Below are positions 45,320 to 56,466 of a stretch of DNA of 64,000 nucleotides, one piece after another. Within the stretch, counting starts at the first letter, position 1, and the number at the start of each line of letters is the position of its first letter. A program made the position numbers and the translations under genes. The notes beneath the pieces were generated by a model, which did not search any database, was not told the DNA's origin, and worked only from the letters and a program-made list of their open reading frames with translations. Where the stretch lies: assembly GCA_037976565.1 (NCBI GenBank), contig CP137675.1, positions 23,065,326 to 23,129,325 on the forward strand, read 5' to 3'. The stretch comes from Mesocentrotus franciscanus (Eukaryota > Echinodermata > Echinoidea > Camarodonta > Strongylocentrotidae).

Positions 45320-45800
45320 TCTACAGACTAGATACCGATCGTTCTCTTCCGCTAGAAGCATCCTTCTTATTGGCCCATCCTCACCCTGTGAACATCTCAC
45401 CTCTTTTTATTCTCCCCAAGGCAGTTCACCCGATAGTTTTTTGTTTAAAAATAGACCTCGGGATGTGTAAAAAACAGAGGCATCGGTCCACTGGTACTTT
45501 AGGATGGAGGAGACGAAGAGGAAGAAGAAGCAGATAGAAAAGGAAGATTATGTCTCGCCGGTCTGATAGTGATTCCAGAGGCCTCCATCTCCGTCTTCAA
45601 ATGGATGCGGGACCTCATCCGCGAGACGGGACATTACAAATGAATCTTTCCAACTACTTTCATTAGATGTTGGGACATGGGATGTTATTCAACCCTTTTA
45701 GAATGTTCATCTTGGGATGCGCCGATGCCCCGTGTCTCGGCATCTTTCGTTCACTTCTCGCTTTTCATGGACAGCTATTTTTAGAAGAGAGAGATATTCA
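45320..45800. promoter_or_regulatory. Non-repetitive segment, candidate regulatory DNA
   Basis: Mixed-composition DNA without visible repeats between two repetitive blocks, including CCTCGGGATG, TCTCGCCGGTCTGATAG and CATCCGCGAGACGGG. I have no motif evidence strong enough to assign a factor. An unspliced coding exon is not supported because all frames are broken. Confidence 0.2.
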
Positions 45801-45839
45801 GACGGTGGGTCATGTAGTTGATTATGTGCATCTACAATC

Positions 45840-46065
45840 GATCCCCCTCTCTCTCCCTCTGTGCCTCGTTCTCTCTTGCTCTTGGGCTCTGCCTGTCTGT
45901 CTGTCTGACCCCATTCTTGTGTCTCTGTCTCTCTTCATATCTTAACATATATTTCTCAGAGATCTCTATTTTAATCTTTCTTTTCCTTCTTTGCCTCTTT
46001 CCTGATCAAAATTCCACCCTCTCCTCTCTCTCTTACTCCACATCTCTCTATCAATCTCTTTCATC
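45840..46065. repeat. Pyrimidine-rich tract
   Basis: CTCTCTCCCTCTGTG, (GTCT)n near 45895-45907 and continuing TC-rich DNA. Confidence 0.8.
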
Positions 46066-46224
46066 TATAATTCTCGAATGATAATTTCTATCATTATGAT
46101 ATAATTGCATTGCTTAGGTCTTCGTTCTATTCATATGAAAATCACTACTCAATTTGGGTTTCTATCTTGAAGACCATGGCAACTATAATAGCAACAGACA
46201 GATACAGATGAATAAGAGACAGTT

Positions 46225-46400
46225 GGGGTGGGGAGATAGAGAGAGAGGGAGATAGAGAGAGAGAGAGAGAGAGCACAAACATAGGGGGACAAATAAAGCT
46301 CTAATGAAGTAGGGATATAGAAAGAGAGTTATAGACAGAGGGGGAGAGAAAAAAATTGAGAAAACCAATAGACAGATACAGAGAGTGTGGAAGAAATGAG
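46225..46400. repeat. GA-rich tract
   Basis: (GA)n at 46250-46274 and scattered AGAGAG words after it. Confidence 0.8.
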
Positions 46401-46525
46401 ATGGGAAGGATAGAAAAAAAGAATGAACCAATCAGAAAAAGGCTGGAAGACAAATCAGAAAGGAATGTTCCCGTTAGATAGTTGAAAAGGGAAAAGCAGG
46501 GAGATGAAGAGAGTTCAAAACATTG

Positions 46526-46564
46526 CTGCTACTACTACTACTACTAGTAGTAGTAGTAGTAGTT

Positions 46565-46615
<51 letters not shown>

Positions 46616-46616
46616 T
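46526..46616. repeat. (CTA)n-(TAG)n palindromic microsatellite
   Basis: Six CTA units meet a (TAG)n run head to head at about 46545, so the first 34 bases form a perfect inverted repeat. The rest is (TAG)n with one TTG interruption. Confidence 0.95.
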
Positions 46617-47760
46617 AGAGCTATACATACATATATATTTGTATCCTTCTCATTTGGTTTGCATGCAAAAACATTGAGCTTTAAGTTCATGTAATTCAGA
46701 AGCACATACTCTGTATAAAAACATTCATCACAGCATGTAGCAAGTGCACATAACAATGCGCAACACTTGAATGTCCTATAGCTGCCCTGGAAATTGGCCC
46801 GGTGCTTATAATACGAGCATTATTGTGTACTCAGTCGGCAACAGTAGGATGTAAGATACACTGATAGAACCATTCGTTGTAGGTCCATGGTAGAACTAAG
46901 AATGCATACTCAATAAAACATTGAAACTTGAGTCGACATCAGGAGTTTCGGGTTGTGAAAGACTATATGCCATGGGAGAACGACCAATCAGAGGTCTTGT
47001 TAGATCTCCCTGTATGCCAGAATAATGGTGATATAGGTTAAAGGTGAAGAATCAGTTTTCATAGAGGCATGATTGACATGTGTTCTTACAATATACAAGT
47101 ATTTGACAGCTCTCATGATGTGTACAAATTGAAAATACACATTTAGGTTTTTTAAAATTTTGTTTATCAATTTTTCGTAAGTTATCACTTAGATTAATTT
47201 TTTATTCATACCTGTATATTAAGCGATTGTATCCTTTTAATTCTCATATGCAAAATTTTGTACAGAAGAATGTTGAAACTATGTTCATTTGCTTTCTGTT
47301 CTTGAATTATACCATAATTCTCACAATTGCGCCACTGAGTGTCAAATTTTGACACACACATGGCTCATTTCAAATGTTCACTATTATTATTATTATCATT
47401 ATTATTATTACTGCTATCTATTTATCTATAAGGCTGCATGTTTGAAAAAAAGTTGGATAGTTGTGCATCAGCACAGCTATCATCATTGTCATTCTCCTTA
47501 TCTTCATAATTAACAATTCGTCATCATCAGTATCATCATTATCACCAGAAATACGAATGATATTACTTTAACGTGCTCATCATAACAGTGTCCATCATCT
47601 CATCGGTATCCTGAAACATCAACAATATCATTGAAATTATTGGATGAGTTGTTACCCATCCATCCAGTAATTCATATCCATAATTCTATCATTAACAGTT
47701 CATCTCAATGTTCATCTTTCATTAAATACTTTTCCCTTCTCCACTCATAATAATATTGTT
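46617..47760. other. AT-rich non-coding DNA with short ATT and CATCAT runs
   Basis: ATT repeats at 47383-47410 and scattered CATCATT words at 47480-47560. No gene was seen. Confidence 0.5.
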
Positions 47761-47764
47761 TACC

Positions 47765-47976
47765 TCGGTTAGCCTGACCAGCATAAGTGCTGTTCTTCCT
47801 GAGGGCCCTGCAATTATTATTACCCCAGAGATTGCCAGGGACTATTAACACCTGGGTGGAGAGTGGTAAATGTGGATTAATGTCTTGTCAAAGGACATTA
47901 GTACCGGGCTGGGATTTGAACCCTCAACCCTTGGATTGAGAGTCAAGTGAATGAACCACTATACCACAACACTACT
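47765..47976 (-). mobile_element. tRNA-derived SINE, minus strand
   Basis: On the minus strand the head reads GTGGTATAGTGGTTCATTCA and the B-box-like GGGTTCAAATCCC (47911-47923), followed by GACATTAATCCACATTTACC and CTCCACCCAGGTG. The 3' part beyond GGGGTAATAATAATTG is shortened. Confidence 0.88.
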
Positions 47977-48494
47977 AAACCTTTGGAGTGAAATCATATT
48001 TCTCTTGAACCCACCCCGACCCCCCCCCCCCTCATCCTCGTCTCGTATCGCATTTGCCCCAAACTGTCCTTTATTCCAGTGGGACATTCTGAAGATAATC
48101 TTCACCTTGGTCCCTCTGTGCATCCATGCAGCCCAACCCATTTCGATAAGAACCGATGCACTGTGTTGAATTTCATGTAGCGTTCGTTCGTCACAGCAAA
48201 AGTGCACATCAGTTCACGATCAATTTGAGCAAAGCCGCAGCACCATAGCTACCATTAGTTCATCTGGTGTGAATTCAAAATGAAAATATCATGATCATGA
48301 AATTACATCACACTCTTCCTCTACAGGCAGCATCGACCCCTGTTCTTTTTAAATTAATCCTTTTTCAGATGATTACATGTACTTAAATAAACACCGACTG
48401 TTATTTTATTGGCCTTCATAATGAAGGTTATTTTATACTCTAAGCTGTGAGCCTAACTATGCATTGCAAAAGAATGACACAACATTTTATCATA

Positions 48495-49110
48495 CTCTTT
48501 TCACACTTGTTTTGCTTAACCCCGTACTTTGCTTAGCCCCGTACTATCCTTAACCCCGTACTAACTTTTTTGGCGTTTCTCACTGCAATTCGTTAGCCCC
48601 GTACTAGCCATAGCGTGAATATTCATTAATTCGCTCCACTGCGTAGTCCGGACTATTTTTCGTTTCTGTTCTCATTCATTTTGCTTGGCACCGCAATTGC
48701 GGAGTTAGCACCACAATTGCAGGGTTAGCCTTGCTATTTTGCAGGGCCAGCTAACCCGTACTATAGGTGGGGCTAGCCCACTTTGGTAAAAACGTGTCTG
48801 AACAGAAAGTGGAATAAGCTTAACCCGGACTATAGGTAGGGCTAAGACCCTTTAACCCCACCTATAGTCCGGGGTTAAGCAAATTTTGCCTGTGTGAAAA
48901 GAAAGTGGAATAAGCTTAACCCCGGACTATAGGTGGGGCTAAAACCCCCCCTTTAACCCCACCTATAGTACAGGGTTAAGCAACATTTTGCCAGTGTGAA
49001 AAGAAAGTGGAATAAGCTTAACCCTGGACTATAGGTGGGGCTAAGACCCCCCTTTAGCCCCACCTATAGTACGGGGTTAAGCAAAATTTTGCCAGTGTGA
49101 AAACAGTGTT
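48495..49110. mobile_element. Palindrome-rich element with about 100-bp hairpin units
   Basis: Three units begin AAAGTGGAATAAGCTTAACC at 48806, 48902 and 49004 (periods 96 and 102). Each contains CCGGACTATAGGTGGGGCTA followed by its complement TAACCCCACCTATAGTCCGG, so each unit is a hairpin. The outer ends TTTTCACACTTGTTTTGCTTAA... (48498) and ...GCCAGTGTGAAAACAG (49091) are inverted. The left third has single AACCCCGTACT words (four times) and AATTGCGG/AATTGCAGGGTTAG. Confidence 0.85.
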
Positions 49111-49329
49111 AGATGATATTGGAGTGGATAGGAACACAAATTTGAAGAAGAAAAAAAAATAATAACAAAAAAATGGATTTTTAAAGTTATTAAGCAGAAT
49201 GTTTTTCATTGTTTAATTTATCATTAATATATAGGAAATTAAAAGAGTCTGAATCATTCTAAGAGTTAAAAATTTGTCCTTCAGATAGGACGTTAATAGA
49301 GGTCCCATGTAGAGGAGAGTCATCACATA

Positions 49330-49446
49330 TGCATGCCGGAGCTAAAGCTAGGGTAATAATGTCCAAAGCTCTTTGGAAGCGCATAGAGATGTTATTTCAT
49401 AACGTATTATGCGCTATACAAGAACTGAACTATTATTATTATTATT
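49330..49446 (+). mobile_element. SINE 3' end with ATT tail
   Basis: GAGCTAAAGCTAGGGTAATAAT, then GCGCATAGAGATGTTATTTC, then ATGCGCTATACAAGAACTGA and (ATT)n. It corresponds to the 3' part of the 40.4-kb SINE. The head is absent. Confidence 0.75.
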
Positions 49447-49597
49447 AAGAACCCACTGAACTATTCGTAGAAGATTAGGGGGAAACCTGCTCACCCCCAA
49501 TCAGTTATACCGGGAGGAGAGACCCTAGGTTTACAGTGATTCTGTTCGCTTTTCACCCTCTCAGGCACAGGTGATGCCAAATACGTACTAATTGTAA

Positions 49598-49672
49598 TAA
49601 TAATGATGATGGTGGTGGTGGTGGTGGTGGTGATGATGATGATGATGATAATGATAATAATAATGATTAAAA
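49598..49672. repeat. (GGT)n/(GAT)n/(AAT)n microsatellite
   Basis: Compound trinucleotide run. Confidence 0.95.
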
Positions 49673-50363
49673 AAATACAAATTATATCACAATGCTTGTC
49701 CTAGTTTTGTTCCTAGTCTATCCATCACATTGTTCCTATTCGCCCTGTCTTTAGGTTAAGCTAATGCATTAATTAGGTCATTACTTTATTAACATGAATC
49801 ATGAACATCATTGCATTCAGATGCGATAGAAATGTGTCTTGTCTCTGCCAAAGCCCAGAGGCTTTACAATATTTAAAATCAATGTTATCCTGGGCCCCAG
49901 AGAGGTTTTGTGATAGAAATGAATTATGTATTTGTAAAATGTGAAAAGGGGCTTTCAGCATTTGCATGTAGACCAATGATGGAAGAGCTCATGTCATTAA
50001 CACAACATCATGCATCGAAAAGTGTCTACATACTATATCCTCAAGACTTTTTGATGAGACAAACACAGATGGAGATAACAGAAAAAGAAATACACATAAT
50101 AAATTGAAAGAGAGATAAAAACAGAAACATGTGAGTTATTAGGGGTAGACAGACAGCTAGACTGTTAGAAACAGACAGTTTGCAATATGCTCTAGTAATA
50201 AAGCAATATGTGATTCACATTACTGGCACCTCAATGTGCCCATATATATTGATAAAATATGACTTGTTTTTAAATATGTTAAAAATGCTTATGTCATAGA
50301 GATAGCTGCTCCTGGTGCAGACAAGCATACCCCCATTTTCATCTGCTTAGAGACAAAATGGCA

Positions 50364-50749
50364 TTAAAGGCATCGTTTAACAAAGTTAAATCTGAGATGC
50401 AAGGCCCTACGTGTTATCAGTGTCTGTGATATGGTGTAATATTGAAGCCCTAAAAAAAATCGCGCTTCAAAATGATCAAGAAGTGCCTCAAAAAAGTAAA
50501 AATCTTTGAGTGACCGGTTTTACCATACTCGTTTTCCCCAATAGACTGTAGTGCTATGAAAACCTTTAGGAAAACTCAAAATTTGGTTTCGATTTCCAAT
50601 CATAAATATCTTGATAATCAGACAGGCGATCGGCTTGTAAAAGTCATGGGGTTCCTGACTGACATAAAGGTTTATAATTATCATTGCAGCATGAGCTAAA
50701 TCCAGGATTTTGTTTCAGAATCTGAGACAAAGTTACCGGATCCCTTTAA
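50364..50749 (+). mobile_element. TTAA MITE family F3, copy 4, uninterrupted
   Basis: TTAAAGGCATCGTTTAAC to CCGGATCCCTTTAA, 386 bp. It is the best reference for reading the split copy at 32.9 kb. Confidence 0.92.
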
Positions 50750-50944
50750 CTCTGTGTGAGAAGGAGTATAATTATGAATTAATGTCTGTTTGGCTCGCAG
50801 CAGAATACTCTGCAGGCCTATGAAATCTTCTTTGTGTTCTGGGAGTTTGAGCACCCCAACCCTGCTCCCCCACCCGCCTAAAAAAAAGAGAAAAACAAAA
50901 TTGTGGTGCACAGGCACCCCCCAAAATGTGACCACCTTTCCTTT

Positions 50945-51372
50945 TCTATCTCTCCTCCGATCAATCCCTATTTCATTTCTAGTGTAAGAGGATGCCAGAT
51001 AAACTAATAAAGAACATTCATATCAGTGTGTCTGTCTATTTTTTTCTTTCTTTCTTTTTTTGTGCTTGTCATTTATCAGAGAATTTGTAGGTGCACCTCA
51101 GAATTCCAAGTAGAAAAGTCTCTCCTAGGTGCTTTGTAGAACAACCCCCCTTCAAAATAAAAGGATTGCTCTGACCAACTTTGTTAGTATATCAGTCAAG
51201 ATCGGAAGATGCTAGTCTCTGTAATATCCAAATGCACCCCGTCTTCCTGCATCCAATGTTTCTTTCCTTCTCCTCCTCGTCCTCCTCCGATCGATCTCTA
51301 TCTCATTTCTAGTGTAAGGGGATGCCAGATAAACTAATAAAGAACATTCATATTGGTGTGTCTGTCTGGCTT
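50945..51372. repeat. Dispersed direct repeat, about 90 bp, spacing about 335 bp
   Basis: CTCCTCCGATCAATCCCTAT ... GTAAGAGGATGCCAGATAAA ... AAGAACATTCATATCAGTGT at 50949-51038 recurs with few changes at 51285-51370. Identity looks above 90 percent by eye, so it is a fairly recent segmental duplication. Confidence 0.88.
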
Positions 51373-51494
51373 TTTTACCATTTTATAATGTCTGGTAGGA
51401 AAATGCTTGTATATATGTAGGCCCCATTTATTGAGGGGATTTCTAGTGATGTGACTCCCAATGCAAACACATTCCATTTTTTTAATACTAATTT

Positions 51495-51645
51495 TAGTCT
51501 CTCCTTCTCTCTCTCTCTTTCCCTTTTCTCTGCCTTTCTCCTATTCTCTGTCTTTCTGTCTGTTTCTCTGTCATTCTTGCTCCTCTTTTTTCTGGTTCTC
51601 TGGTTTCTCATTTTAATTTCCTCCATCTATCTTTTCCCCCATTCT
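51495..51645. repeat. TC-rich tract
   Basis: Irregular pyrimidine sequence, including (TC)n at 51508-51518 and TGTC/TTTC words. Confidence 0.85.
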
Positions 51646-51847
51646 CTGCCATGTAGATATTTATCTAGCAAATAGAGAGATCATGATTTAAAAAAGTTTA
51701 ATTAGAGAAAATTAAAGTTTAGTTAAATATTATGTCCACATGAAGATATGCCATTTCTGAATAATTCCTTCATGATGAAGCATCAAATTTATTTTTCATG
51801 ATGTAAATTTGCTGTTCTTGTACCGGCAGTTTATAACTGTTATTGTT

Positions 51848-52009
51848 GTTCTCCCTGTCTCTGTCTCTCTGTTTCTGTCTATGTCTGTCTGTCTCTCTGT
51901 CTCTCTCTCTCTCTCTCTCTCCCACCCCCCATCCCATCTTTCTTTCCCCCCTCCACCCTCTCCCCCCTCTCTCTCTCTCCCTCTCTCATCATACTCACCC
52001 TTCCCTACC

Positions 52010-52044
<35 letters not shown>

Positions 52045-52098
52045 ACCCCTTCTATCTCCCCCCTCTACCCCCGCTCTCTCTCTGTCTCTCTCATTTAC
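51848..52098. repeat. CT microsatellite block
   Basis: (CT)n at 51897-51920, 51969-51985 and 52013-52040, separated by C-rich segments. Confidence 0.92.
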
Positions 52099-52414
52099 AT
52101 TTACTTGATCCCTTCCTCCAGTGTGGTTGACTTTTCTGTTTAGTTGATTAATCATCCTCCCTGTCCGCTTTTGATCGAAGATGACAATTCTCCATCGTAG
52201 GTGTGAAAATTTAATCCGCCCCAGCACTTATAGGCCTATGTGATTATGCAATAGAGCACTCCCTGTGAATCTCATAAATATTTATATGGGGTTCTAGTTA
52301 CCATAGACATGGTTGATTAATACTAGTTAATTGCCATATTGTTGATGGACACACTTATATTGAATGGTAAGAAGGCCAATGGACTACATGGCCTTTAGTG
52401 GCACACTTTTATAT

Positions 52415-52590
52415 TTATATTATAATAGTCACATTTGTATAGCGCTTATTACTACGTTGCTGTGCGCTTTACGTTGTGATTATTAATACCCTGGTCATTG
52501 GATTCAGTTGCTATTTGCACATTATAGTGCATACGCTCCGCTCTCTGGGGAGTATATGTTCAAATGCATTTTACTACAGAATAAGCAAGT
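52415..52590 (-). mobile_element. SINE 3' half, minus strand
   Basis: On the minus strand: CTCCCCAGAGAGCGGAGCG, then GAATCCAATGACCAGGGTAT, then AAGCGCACAGCAACG and AAGCGCTATACAAATGTGAC. The order and words match the 9.2-kb SINE body joined to the tail type of the 40.4-kb copy. 5'-truncated. Confidence 0.8.
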
Positions 52591-53370
52591 TTTTATAGTG
52601 AGATGGGGGAGAGATACTTAAAGATTACTGGTTTGCTGTTTACTGGTACTGATAAATAAATTATGCAGCATCAATACAAAATTGTAAATTTATTCCCTAG
52701 TCAAAATACAATAGTCTAAAAAAAGTTGGAAAAAATATCTTTTTTAAAACCATTTTCAACTCCGAATATCTTTTTCACCTATATTGTGTTCCAAATCCTT
52801 AGCCTGAAAATATGTGTTTTGTCTATTACATGGAAGAAAAATAGGATAATGTTCTCGGAAATACCATAAACATATAGAGAAAATAACCAAAACATATATT
52901 ATTTGTTCGCATGTGAAAAAATGACCAGGTTTGTCTACGGTCTCGACATGACTAATCCTGACATAGCAACAGTCATGCTTGTTGTTGCATTGGAAGGGGG
53001 GCATCATCTAACCCCTACGTTTTCTCCAAATACAGAATCCACATGATTTGAAGAGAAAGGGTCTGAGAGTATAGACTTTTACATCTCGTCTGCCTCATTC
53101 TGGAATATGCATGCATGAGTATGGACCAATGCACTTCTGAACCCGTGAAAGTGTCAACCAATTTGTTGCCGCCGAGAAATAAATGTCCCTCCCTCACATT
53201 CAAGATGGATGCATATTAAAGCTCATGCATTTGATTACAAGGGGAGTGGTGTAGGAAAATCGTTGCCGATGGATGAGGCCCTTGGCACCAGTTTCTTTTC
53301 TATTAGTAGCCATACCCCATAAAGTAGGAAATAAGATAGATGGCTATGACGTCTATGTAATGGGTTTTTA
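52591..53370. other. AT-rich non-coding DNA
   Basis: No feature recognised. Confidence 0.5.
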
Positions 53371-53375
53371 TGATA

Positions 53376-53982
53376 ATATTTATATATATATAATATTATA
53401 CAAATGATGCATGCGCATGAGTTCATTATACGACCTATCCGCACTTGAGTTGAGGCTGTGTGTATCTATTGCACGAAGCCGTTAGGCTGAGTGCGATAGA
53501 TATACACACAGCATCAACAAGGGCGGATAGATCGTATAATGAACGAATGAAAACATGCATCATTTGTTTCATACAACGAAACTCCTAGATCCTTGTTATT
53601 TGATGTAAAAATAATTAATTCAAGATTGTTTCGTGACAGTTTATGGCTGACAAAAAAATCTCAAGTTTTAATAAGTCTCAATTTAGTGCGCACACATAAG
53701 TATAGATATAGCATGCGCACCTATATCTATACCCATTTACGCATAGTGCTGCGCAAGAATAGGCCCATGTGTATACACGCAGTATTGAGCGCTCTAACCT
53801 CTACGCGCACTACTGCGCGGCACTGAAAAATCGTTGGATAGTACTGGAAAATATTGCACGCTTTTTCATGAAAAAGCGTGCAATAGGCTCAGTAAATGAA
53901 TCACACGTGACCGCGCATGACCAATCATTTGATTAGGATCTGGGAGTAAGTTGTATAAAATAATATATATAATATGATCGTT
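53376..53982. mobile_element. Complex palindromic element
   Basis: The outer arms are AT-rich: ATATATATAATATTATAC (about 53385-53401) faces GTATAAAATAATATATAT (about 53954-53971). Inside are three further hairpins: 53397-53573 (GTTCATTATACGACCTATCC against GGGCGGATAGATCGTATAAT), GTATAGATATAG/CTATATCTATAC (53700-53711 and 53721-53732), and a perfect 34-base palindrome at 53852-53885 whose half is TATTGCACGCTTTTTCA. CpG and GCGC words are dense compared with the flanks. The class is unknown. Confidence 0.65.
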
Positions 53983-54426
53983 AACAACAACAAAAAGAAG
54001 AAGAAAAAAACCTGACTGATGTGATAATATCCATGGTAATAAAACGGGGACTTCCACTTCGTGATATATATATATATAGACTGTATGTTAAGGTATTGTT
54101 TGGGAAATAGTTGTAGCTGAGAGCGGGATCTAAATATCCTGCAAAGTGTTTATGTTTTTTTTGGCATGAAATGAAGTTTCAAGAGAAATAGTCATCATAT
54201 TCTTATAAAAAATCTGGCTCGGAGAGTGTTGAAACTCCCTGTATGTAAATAATGACCACTAGTTGGAAAAACCGTTTCCCTGCCATTTATATTTTATTTG
54301 GTACATCATTTCAATGTTACATTGAATAAAAAAACAAAAGAGCTTCAGGAAGAGAGATAGTTCACATTACTCGATATACCCTCTGTCCTCTTACGCATAT
54401 ATCATCCGTAACAACCCAAAATGTGT

Positions 54427-55018
54427 TTAAAGGGCAATCCAACCCTTGTAATATATTCATTGTTATGGAAGCAGAAAATGAGAGAAACAGAATAACAAAA
54501 GTTTGAAATAAATCAGGCCAATAATAAGGTAATTACAAATGTTTAAAATGTGAAATCACTAATCCATGCAAATCTCAAATTAGCAATTTGGTCAGTGGAT
54601 TGTGACGTGGTCATGGGACAACTCTCCAATTTGTTGTGTACAAATATCATTAATTTCTCTCTCATAAGTGCCTTGGGGCACTACTCAAAATATATTATGG
54701 ATAGCATATTATTATAGGTCCTCTAAAAAGAAAAGACCCTCCCAAATCATACTGAAAAAAAAATGACATTTGAATAATTTTGTGTGTTGAAACAAAAGGG
54801 AAAGTAGTCCCACACTTTGCAAAGTGAACATACCTGATTCAGCCAGCTTGAAGTTCCCATACATATAGTGATTACAATTTTCAAAAATTCATATTTTTAT
54901 TAATTATTTTTTTATTTCTTTCTTATATTTTGTCTGATTAAGTTCACACTTTCACCAGTCTGCTTCTGATTTTTCTGCTTTCTTTTAGAGTAGAGTAGTT
55001 GTCTGGATTTCCCTTTAA
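54427..55018 (+). mobile_element. TTAA MITE family F4, copy 2
   Basis: TTAAAGGGCAATCCAACCCT to GTCTGGATTTCCCTTTAA, 592 bp. It is longer than the 23.6-kb copy because of about 170 extra bases after TATAGGTCCTCTAAAAAGA (AAACAAAAGGGAAAGTAGTC region), so either this copy gained or the other lost sequence. Confidence 0.85.
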
Positions 55019-55239
55019 TATCCCCTTGCAGGGTATAATGAGTAATGCTCTCTTCTTGCCCTCAATACCAATGAGTGGGGAAGCTCCAGGGGGTGCCCCC
55101 TCCCAATTGAATGGCAAAAAGGGGGGTGGGGAGAAAATGATTAAAAGAGAGGTAAAAAAAATGGAAGAGAGACAAAGTGAAAGTGTGCAGAAGATGATCC
55201 ATACCATCCCACAGACTCCCACTCCCTAATCATTGGCCT

Positions 55240-55490
55240 TGTTAATTTAAATTTCATCAATCGAATGAGACTGGTTCCCCCTGAATGTCTGGACCGGCGC
55301 TACACCTCGGTAATCAACTACTGCATTGTCTCTGTTTGAACATCGGACAAATATTTGGTAGGTCGATGAAACCTTCCTAATGTGTCCGATGTTTGACCCA
55401 TCTGGTCCGGGCCAATTTGCCAGGCTCGACATCTGCGCGAGCCCCACCGAATCCTTTCACGATATCATCTGCTCAGAGTTTCATTGCTAG
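55240..55490. promoter_or_regulatory. Non-repetitive segment with AACATCGGACA inverted pair
   Basis: AACATCGGACA (55339-55349) and its complement TGTCCGATGTT (55383-55393) lie 33 bases apart in balanced-composition DNA that carries no transposon marks. This could be paired factor sites or a small hairpin. No consensus known to me matches it. Confidence 0.25.
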
Positions 55491-55544
55491 CTGCTGCTCA
55501 ATTATTCCTCGTAATCATATCACTAGCCACACACACGCTCACTT

Positions 55545-55925
55545 TTTCTCTCCCTTCCTATCTCTCCCCCGTTTCCCCCCTCTCTCTCTCTCTCACTTTC
55601 TCTGTATCTATCTCTACCTTTCCCCTCTTTTCTCTCTCTTCCTCCCTATCTGTCCCATCTTCTCCCTCTCTCTACCTCCCCTCTCTCCATCTCCCGCTTT
55701 CTCTTCCTCTGTCTCTCTCTTTCTCTCTATTTCTAACTATCCCACCTCTCTCCCCAATATCATTCTCCCCCCTCTAATATCCCTCCATGTCTCTCCCAGC
55801 TCCCCTCTCTCCATCTCTCTTTAACTCTTCCAACCTCTCCCTATCCTACTCTGCCCCCTTCTCTCTCTCTCTTTCTCTCCCTCTTTCTCTCCATCCATCT
55901 CCTCTCATCATCTCTCTGTCAAGTT
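55545..55925. repeat. Long pyrimidine tract
   Basis: About 380 bases of TC-rich DNA with repeated CTCTCTCCATCTC and TCTCTCTTTCTCTC words. Confidence 0.9.
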
Positions 55926-56278
55926 GACATGGGGGATGAGATGAAGAGTGCATCGTGAGGTCATCCGGTATGGTCCATGGTCCATGGTTGGAGTGGCAAT
56001 GAGCGCATCCATGATTACTCCACACAGCTTGTTTACAGAGAAAGAACCAGCAGCTAGACAGTCCTTCATCTCTACTATCTGTTATACATCATAGATTAAA
56101 ACGAAATCCCATCTTTCAAGATTGAGGGAGGAAATTGCCCCCACCCACACTCTTTTTACATGCAGAAATGTCCATGAACAAGGACCAAGATGCTATATTT
56201 ATGCATGTTATTAACATGACTAGACAAGGATATACGCCATCATAGTGTCAATGCAAGTTCATGTAAGAAGGACGCAGC

Positions 56279-56352
56279 GTCTGCTGGGAGCCAGAAGGGC
56301 ATTAACCCCTATACTTTCACACAGACTTAACGCCCTTCTGGCTCTCATAGGC
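56279..56352. mobile_element. Hairpin repeat, GAGCCAGAAGGGCGTTA family, copy 4
   Basis: GTCTGCTGGGAGCCAGAAG (56279), extended by GGCATTAA, pairs with TTAACGCCCTTCTGGCTCTC (56328-56347). It is the best-matched pairing of the six copies. Confidence 0.85.
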
Positions 56353-56466
56353 CTTCTGAAAAACTGAGAGAGAGAGGGAGATTGGACATAGAGTTTACCC
56401 TACTGTGATGCTATCAGAGAATGAACTATAATTCTCACTCTATCAAAACACTAAAATATCATCAGC

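Noticed and set aside
47959..48207. 82-codon minus-strand frame with mixed composition
   Set aside because: It overlaps the SINE head and a G/C run and has no recognised domain. Not enough to call a gene.
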